Shown here in pieces: positions 6,834-10,378 of a stretch of DNA of 10,378 bases. The notes under the pieces were generated by a model. That model did no database searches, was not told the DNA's origin, and was given only the letters and a program-made list of their open reading frames with translations. Position 1 is the first letter of the stretch. Every line of letters begins with the position of its first letter. The DNA is from Brevundimonas sp. (GTDB lineage: Bacteria; Pseudomonadota; Alphaproteobacteria; Caulobacterales; Caulobacteraceae), in the NCBI GenBank assembly GCA_012270135.1, contig JAAXIW010000066.1:1-10378 (forward strand), read 5' to 3'. Position numbers and translations under genes: made by a program.

Positions 6834-7163
6834 TCAGAACAGCTTGGGCATGCCGGGGATGTTCATCCCGGCCATGGGGCCGGCGGCCTCGCGCATCAGG
6901 GCGGCGTTGACCTCGTCCAGCTTGCGTTTGGCGTCGGCGTGGGCGGCGACGATCAGGTCGGCGAGGATCTCGGTTTCGCCGGGTACCATCAGGCTGTCGT
7001 CGATGACCACGCGGGTGACCTCGCCGGGGCCTTTGAGGTCGATGGTGACGAGGCCGCCGCCGGAGCTGCCGGAGGCGGTGGTTTCGGCCATTTTCGCCTG
7101 GGCGTCCTGCAGCTTTTGCTGCATCGCCTGGGCCTGCTGCATCAGGGCGTTGAGGTCTTTCAT
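6834..7163 (-). CDS. ybaB: YbaB/EbfC nucleoid-associated protein
   Basis: The 109-residue protein has the family's normal length and layout. An N-terminal amphipathic, glutamine-rich helix (MKDLNALMQQAQAMQQKLQD) comes first. A glycine-rich turn and beta strands follow (GGGLVTIDLKGPGEVTRVVI), then a second helix (ILADLIVAAHADAKRKLDEV) and a methionine/proline tail. YbaB/EbfC forms dimers that bind DNA and bend or coat it, and it is usually encoded between dnaX and recR. A longer frame adds 12 residues from 7199, but the start at 7163 matches the family N-terminus. No good ribosome site precedes it; instead a palindrome GGCCTA-GA-TAGGCC (7166-7179) lies two bases before the ATG and could fold over the start region. 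Confidence 0.95.
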   Translation of the reverse strand: MKDLNALMQQAQAMQQKLQDAQAKMAETTASGSSGGGLVTIDLKGPGEVTRVVIDDSLMVPGETEILADLIVAAHADAKRKLDEVNAALMREAAGPMAGMNIPGMPKLF

Positions 7164-7245
7164 GGGGCCTAGATAGGCCGCGCGGGGCGGGGGCCGCAAG
7201 GGCGCGGCGGAGGGACGCGATCTGCATTTGTAACAGTATGTGTTC

Positions 7246-7273
7246 TTGAACGATCCGCCGGACCGCCTAATTC
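7246..7273 (+). promoter_or_regulatory. Candidate promoter of the nitroreductase gene
   Basis: TTGAAC (7246-7251) and TAATTC (7268-7273) are separated by 16 bases and lie 41 bases before the start codon at 7315. The ribosome site AGGAGG at 7302-7307 follows at good spacing. The same 151-bp divergent region must also serve ybaB on the other strand, for which I see no convincing boxes. Confidence 0.45.
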
Positions 7274-7314
7274 GTATTCGCCACTGTTGCTAATACCGAT
7301 CAGGAGGATTTCCC

Positions 7315-7929
7315 ATGGCGTTCGACTCCACCCCCGTCCGCGACCGTCCGCTGTCCGACGCCGCGCTGGCCCAGCTGTTCACCGAGGCCCGCACGCGCAA
7401 CGCCTGGTCGGACCGGCCGGTGCCGGAAGATCTGTTGCGCCGGCTGTATGACCTGACGAAGTTCGGGCCGACGGCGGTGAACAACACCCCGGCGCGGTTC
7501 GTCTTCGTGACCTCGCCGGAGGCCAAGGCGCGGCTGATCCCGCTGATGGCCGAGGGCAACCGGGCCAAGACGCTGCAGGCGCCGGTCAATGTGATCATCG
7601 GCCAGGACATCGACTTCCACGAACACCTGCCGACGCTGTTTCCGCATGCGCCCGGGGCGAAGGACTGGTTCGCCGACGAGACGGGGCGGCGCGAGGCGGC
7701 GTTCCGCAACAGTTCGTTGCAGGGCGGCTAATTCCTGCTGGCGGCGCGGGCGCTGGGTCTGGACGTGGGCCCGATGTCGGGGTTTGACCCGGCGGGGGTG
7801 AAGGCGGAGTTCTTCGCGGGGACGACGGTGGAGCCGAACTTCATCGTCAACCTCGGCTACGGCACGGACGAGAACCTGTTCCCCCGGTCGCCGCGGCTGG
7901 GGTTCGAGGCGGCGGCCTCCATCCTCTAG
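7315..7929 (+). pseudogene. RutE-like malonic semialdehyde reductase / nitroreductase, interrupted by one ochre codon
   Basis: The 205-codon frame matches RutE-type nitroreductases along its whole length. Recognisable stretches are LFTEARTRNAWSDRPVPEDL, LTKFGPTAVNNTPARFVF, LPTLFPHAPGAKDWF, AFRNSSLQGG, then after the break ALGLDVGPMSGFDPAGV, FFAGTTVEPNFIVNLGYG and a C-terminal SPRLGFE. RutE proteins are FMN-dependent and reduce malonic semialdehyde to 3-hydroxypropionate in pyrimidine degradation; relatives reduce other carbonyl or nitro compounds. Codon 139 is TAA (7729-7731), where homologues have Tyr, as in the E. coli sequence NSSMQAAYLI. TAC to TAA is the simplest change. A product of 138 residues would lose the GPMSGFD region and much of the flavin pocket. 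An AGGAGG ribosome site and a promoter remain upstream, which suggests recent loss or a base error. No other rut genes are present. The gene is the only plus-strand gene in this block. Confidence 0.87.
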
Positions 7930-7935
7930 CCGACG

Positions 7936-8340
7936 TCAGGGCGCCCCGCAGCTGTCACGGTCGATCATCACCTCGAAGGTGCGGCGAAAGCCCTCTGTCG
8001 TATAGCGGTAGACGAGGGTCCCGCCCGCATCTGTGACCGCCTTCTGAAAGGGGTTCGAGGCGCAGGTCGCCCTGTGCAGCTGAATGATCCGGTACTGACC
8101 CGCGTTGAAGCCGTCCATGAAGTGGTGCTCGCCGATGGTCAGTTCGCTGGTCAGCACCGTCCCCTCGGCCCGCAGCGCCAAGGTGGTTATCCCGACGGCT
8201 TCGTCGCGATGCGGCAGGGCCGGGGTGTTGACCTGAACGAAGCGGGCGAGGGCGGCTTCCAGTTCGGCGGCCGGCGAGGCTTCCTGGGCCAGAACGGTGG
8301 CCGGCTGGAGAAGGGCGGCGACAAGGATCGACAGGCGCAT
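7936..8340 (-). CDS. Small secreted protein of unknown function
   Basis: The 134-residue product starts with a signal peptide (MRLSILVAALLQPATVLAQ, cleavage fitting after VLA) and is therefore probably periplasmic. The mature part has a helical start (AAELEAALARFVQVN), then beta-rich sequence. It includes FNAGQYRIIQLHRATCASNP, GGTLVYRYTTEGFRRTF and the C-terminal VMIDRDSCGAP. Two cysteines, one in ATCASN and one near the end, could form a disulphide. I do not recognise a family. The start at 8340 is chosen over an upstream ATG at 8424 because GGAGGGG stands 6 bases before it and the signal peptide follows at once. It converges on the nitroreductase pseudogene with only 6 bases between the stops and no visible terminator. 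The short linking gap (87 bp) to the next upstream minus-strand gene allows co-transcription. Confidence 0.75.
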   Translation of the reverse strand: MRLSILVAALLQPATVLAQEASPAAELEAALARFVQVNTPALPHRDEAVGITTLALRAEGTVLTSELTIGEHHFMDGFNAGQYRIIQLHRATCASNPFQKAVTDAGGTLVYRYTTEGFRRTFEVMIDRDSCGAP

Positions 8341-8427
8341 GAGCCCCTCCGGTGATCGGGCGAGATAATCGCACGGATCGGGGCGCGGCAAGACCGGACG
8401 AGGCCGCCATGGCCCGACCATCATGGG

Positions 8428-8967
8428 TCAGAAATGCGGACCGTCGCGGTCCGGCAGGCTGATCTCGAACTCGTTGAACAGGATCACCGGCGACAGGCGG
8501 TCGTTCCAGAAGTGGAGATCGGTATCCAGCAGCCCCTGATCGAGCGTCCGCTCCACCTCGATGCGCAGCCTCGCCGCCGACGGGGCCGGGACGATCAGGG
8601 GCAGGAGGCCGTCGAACTGGGCGGCCGGCAGATAGAGGTGGACGACGTAACGGTCGGGCGCGCGCAGCCACAGGGCGCCCCGGTGAGGCCCGAGAGGGAC
8701 GGGCATGCCGTCGCCCATGGCCGTGACGGTGCGCTCGGGGTGACTGTCGAAGATCCGCAGAAACCCGGACAGCTGTGGCAGGGTCCGGCCGAGACTCTCC
8801 ACGAGGGTGGGGGCGGTGGCCGTTGCGACGGCGGTGACGCGCCGCGACATCGAACCGGTGACGAAGAAGTTCGCGCCCGGTCGAATGTCGGACAGTTCGA
8901 ACGCCGGCTCGACGCCGAAGGCCGGGCCCTCGGTGACGCGCCAGTCGCTTTCGGGAAGGCCGGTCAC
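8428..8967 (-). CDS. Hypothetical protein, translationally coupled to the cupin gene
   Basis: A 179-residue soluble protein with no signal peptide, no clear membrane helix and no motif I recognise. The sequence mixes helices (TLVESLGRTLPQLSGFLRIF) with strands and ends in an aromatic, acidic region (LHFWNDRLSPVILFNEFEIS). I prefer a GTG start at 8967: it overlaps the cupin stop as GTGA and has GAGG seven bases upstream, a classic coupling arrangement. An ATG at 9000 would add 11 residues rich in Arg and Pro and overlap the cupin gene by 37 bases, which is less likely. The coupling suggests that the protein works with, or is needed in the same amount as, the cupin protein. Confidence 0.72.
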   Translation of the reverse strand: MTGLPESDWRVTEGPAFGVEPAFELSDIRPGANFFVTGSMSRRVTAVATATAPTLVESLGRTLPQLSGFLRIFDSHPERTVTAMGDGMPVPLGPHRGALWLRAPDRYVVHLYLPAAQFDGLLPLIVPAPSAARLRIEVERTLDQGLLDTDLHFWNDRLSPVILFNEFEISLPDRDGPHF

Positions 8968-9365
8968 CGGTCGGCCTCGTCGAGGTCGGTCTGGATCCAC
9001 TCCGGCGAGTGGTGGATGTCGATGGTCTGGAGCCGACCCGGGCCGAGGTTCTCGAAACGGTGCGGAACGCCGGCGGGGCCGAAGACGACGTCGCCCACTT
9101 GGGCGTCCAGCGTGGTGTCGCCGACGTAGAAGCGGGCGCGGCCCTCGATGACGACGAAGGTCTCGTCATAGGGGTGAACGTGCAGGCGCGGGCCGGCGCC
9201 GATCGTGTCCGTGCCGTAGGCGAGGATAGTGTTCTGTCCGCCGAGGAGGAGGCCGTTCAGGGAGCCGCGCCAAGGACCTTCGGCGCCGGGATCGAAGAGT
9301 GTGGCCTTTGTGGCGGGGCGTCCGTCGGGTTTGACGGTCGCCGGGTCGAAGTCTCTGCGCGCCAT
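8964..9365 (-). CDS. Single-domain cupin protein
   Basis: The 133-residue protein contains both cupin motifs in full. Motif 1 is HVHPYDETFVVIEG (H-x-H-x3-E-x6-G). Motif 2 is GDVVFGPAGVPHRFEN (G-x5-P-x-G-x2-H-x3-N). The three histidines and the glutamate would bind one divalent metal in a small beta barrel. Such stand-alone cupins include dioxygenases, isomerases, sugar-binding proteins and others, so the activity cannot be named. The N-terminal ~30 residues are polar and there is no signal peptide. The gene starts 16 bases after the dnaX stop; an AGGAG sits 12 bases before the ATG, a little far. It overlaps the next gene by 4 bases. Co-transcription with dnaX is probable. Confidence 0.88.
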   Translation of the reverse strand: MARRDFDPATVKPDGRPATKATLFDPGAEGPWRGSLNGLLLGGQNTILAYGTDTIGAGPRLHVHPYDETFVVIEGRARFYVGDTTLDAQVGDVVFGPAGVPHRFENLGPGRLQTIDIHHSPEWIQTDLDEADR

Positions 9366-9381
9366 GCGGTGCCGCCGCTCC

Positions 9382-10378
9382 TCAGTCCTCGTCGCCCGCC
9401 TCGTCCGGGATGACCGGCAGTTCGACCGGGGCGGCGACCGTCTTGATCTCGCCGATCTTCGCGCCGGGGAAGGCCTCCATGACGGCGACGATGAAGGGGT
9501 CGGCCTCGATCTGGGCGCGTTCCTCGGCGCGTTTGCGGCGGTCGACCTCGATCATGGTCTCGCCGCCGCCCTGGCCGTTGGCGGCGATCAGCCAGGTGCG
9601 GCCGGTCCATTCGCGCAGGCGCGAGGCGAGGCGGCGGGGCAGGTCGATCGGCGCGCCCTCGATGCTCTCGTAGGTGATGGCGCCGGGCTTGAAGGCGACC
9701 GGGCGGACGTAGCGCTGGACGTCCATCTGCAGGCCGACCTCGCGCTTCTCGCCGATCAGGGCGACGACCTGTTCGAAGGACTGCGGGTCGGGCGCGGCCG
9801 GGGCCTGAACGGGGCGGGCGGCGAGCTGGGCCGAGGCGCCGCCGCCGCCGCCGGACGGGCCGCGCGGGGCGGGGCCGCCGCCGGGCATGGGCTCGCCGTC
9901 GCGCAGGGCCTTGAGCGCCTCTTCCGGTCCGGGCAGGTCGGCGGCGTAGGCGAGGCGGACGATGGCCATTTCGACCGCGTCGGCGGGGTTGGGCGCGCGG
10001 CGCACCTCGTCCAGCGCCTTGAGCAGCATCTGCCAGACCCGGGCCAGGGTCCCGGCCGAGATGACGGCGCCGAGGGCGGTCAGCTTCTGGGCCTGGTCGT
10101 TGGGCAGGCGGGTGGCCTGCGGGCCGAGCATCTTGGCCACCGAGGCGGCGTGGCAGTGCTCCAGCAGGTCGTTGGTCACCTGCACCGGATCGGCGCCGTA
10201 GCCGTAGAGGGTGCGGAACAGCTCCAGCGCCTCGGGGGTGCGGCCGGCCATGACGGCCTCGAACAGGGCGATGGTCTGGCTGCGGTCGGCGAGGCCGAGC
10301 ATGTCGCGGACCACGGTGGTCGGAACGGTCTCGCCCTTCTCGCCCTGAACCAGAGCCTGGTCCAGCAGGCTGAGGCCG
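9382..10378 (-). CDS. dnaX: DNA polymerase III tau subunit, C-terminal 331 residues
   Basis: The frame is open to the window edge and ends at TGA 9384-9382. The fragment begins GLSLLDQALVQGEKGETVPT, the collar (domain III) start that follows the AAA+ ATPase module in DnaX, and continues through LGLADRSQ and GYGADPVQVTNDLLEH. A Gly/Pro-rich linker follows (GGGPAPRGPSGGGGG), then a C-terminal domain (from about SFEQVVALIGEKREVGLQMD to IGEIKTVAAPVELP). The tail is acidic, ending EAGDED. DnaX builds the clamp loader and, through its C-terminal part, couples it to the polymerase and helicase. The full C-terminal region implies a tau-length product; I see no E. coli-like A-AAA-AAG slippery site in this part. 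The gene heads the minus-strand run that continues with the cupin gene. Confidence 0.95.
   Translation of the reverse strand, partial: GLSLLDQALVQGEKGETVPTTVVRDMLGLADRSQTIALFEAVMAGRTPEALELFRTLYGYGADPVQVTNDLLEHCHAASVAKMLGPQATRLPNDQAQKLTALGAVISAGTLARVWQMLLKALDEVRRAPNPADAVEMAIVRLAYAADLPGPEEALKALRDGEPMPGGGPAPRGPSGGGGGASAQLAARPVQAPAAPDPQSFEQVVALIGEKREVGLQMDVQRYVRPVAFKPGAITYESIEGAPIDLPRRLASRLREWTGRTWLIAANGQGGGETMIEVDRRKRAEERAQIEADPFIVAVMEAFPGAKIGEIKTVAAPVELPVIPDEAGDED

Noticed and set aside
9836..9853. GCC trinucleotide run in dnaX as a possible phase-variable repeat
   Set aside because: It is in frame, encodes the glycine part of a flexible linker, and changes by whole codons would not switch the gene.
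1..10378. CRISPR array, prophage, transposase or toxin-antitoxin module
   Set aside because: No regularly spaced direct repeats, integrase, transposase or recognisable toxin are present. The XRE regulator's partner is a four-helix membrane protein without toxin features.

Overview
The window is GC-rich alphaproteobacterial chromosome. Caulobacterales, with a Brevundimonas- or Caulobacter-like organism, fits best. This rests on the dnaX, ybaB, recR and rmuC housekeeping set, a TonB-dependent receptor whose plug resembles those common in Caulobacterales, dense GC-biased coding with long shadow ORFs, and GANTC sites clustered in one intergenic gap. The genus is an inference.

Layout, left to right. 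Bases 1-330 are the 3' end of a POT/PTR-type peptide transporter (+), closed by a hairpin terminator at 353-383 that can work in both directions. Next, on the minus strand, is a 699-residue TonB-dependent outer-membrane receptor (436-2535), followed by tRNA-Gly(CCC) (2659-2733). A compact three-gene minus-strand unit follows: a four-helix membrane protein (4035-4481), a 64-residue XRE regulator (3831-4025) and a secreted TraB/GumN-family protein (2818-3798). It has a recognisable promoter (4509-4536) inside a 52-bp nested inverted repeat, and a strong terminator (2777-2808).

The replication and repair block, all minus strand, runs dnaX 3' end (9382-10378), then ybaB (6834-7163), recR (5954-6556) and rmuC (4552-5817). 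The classical dnaX-ybaB-recR run is broken twice. Between dnaX and ybaB lie a cupin, two unrecognised genes and a divergent nitroreductase. Between ybaB and recR lies a 277-bp non-coding gap holding a ~198-bp structure with 45-bp imperfect inverted arms.

Two genes carry a single in-frame nonsense codon inside an otherwise intact family sequence: rmuC (TAG at 5050-5052) and the RutE-like nitroreductase (TAA at 7729-7731). Both are annotated as pseudogenes, though sequence error has not been excluded. I found no clearly new defence or mobile system. The best leads are the autoregulation architecture of the membrane-protein/XRE/TraB unit, the inverted-repeat element between ybaB and recR, the paired nonsense codons, and four GANTC sites in the short recR-rmuC gap.
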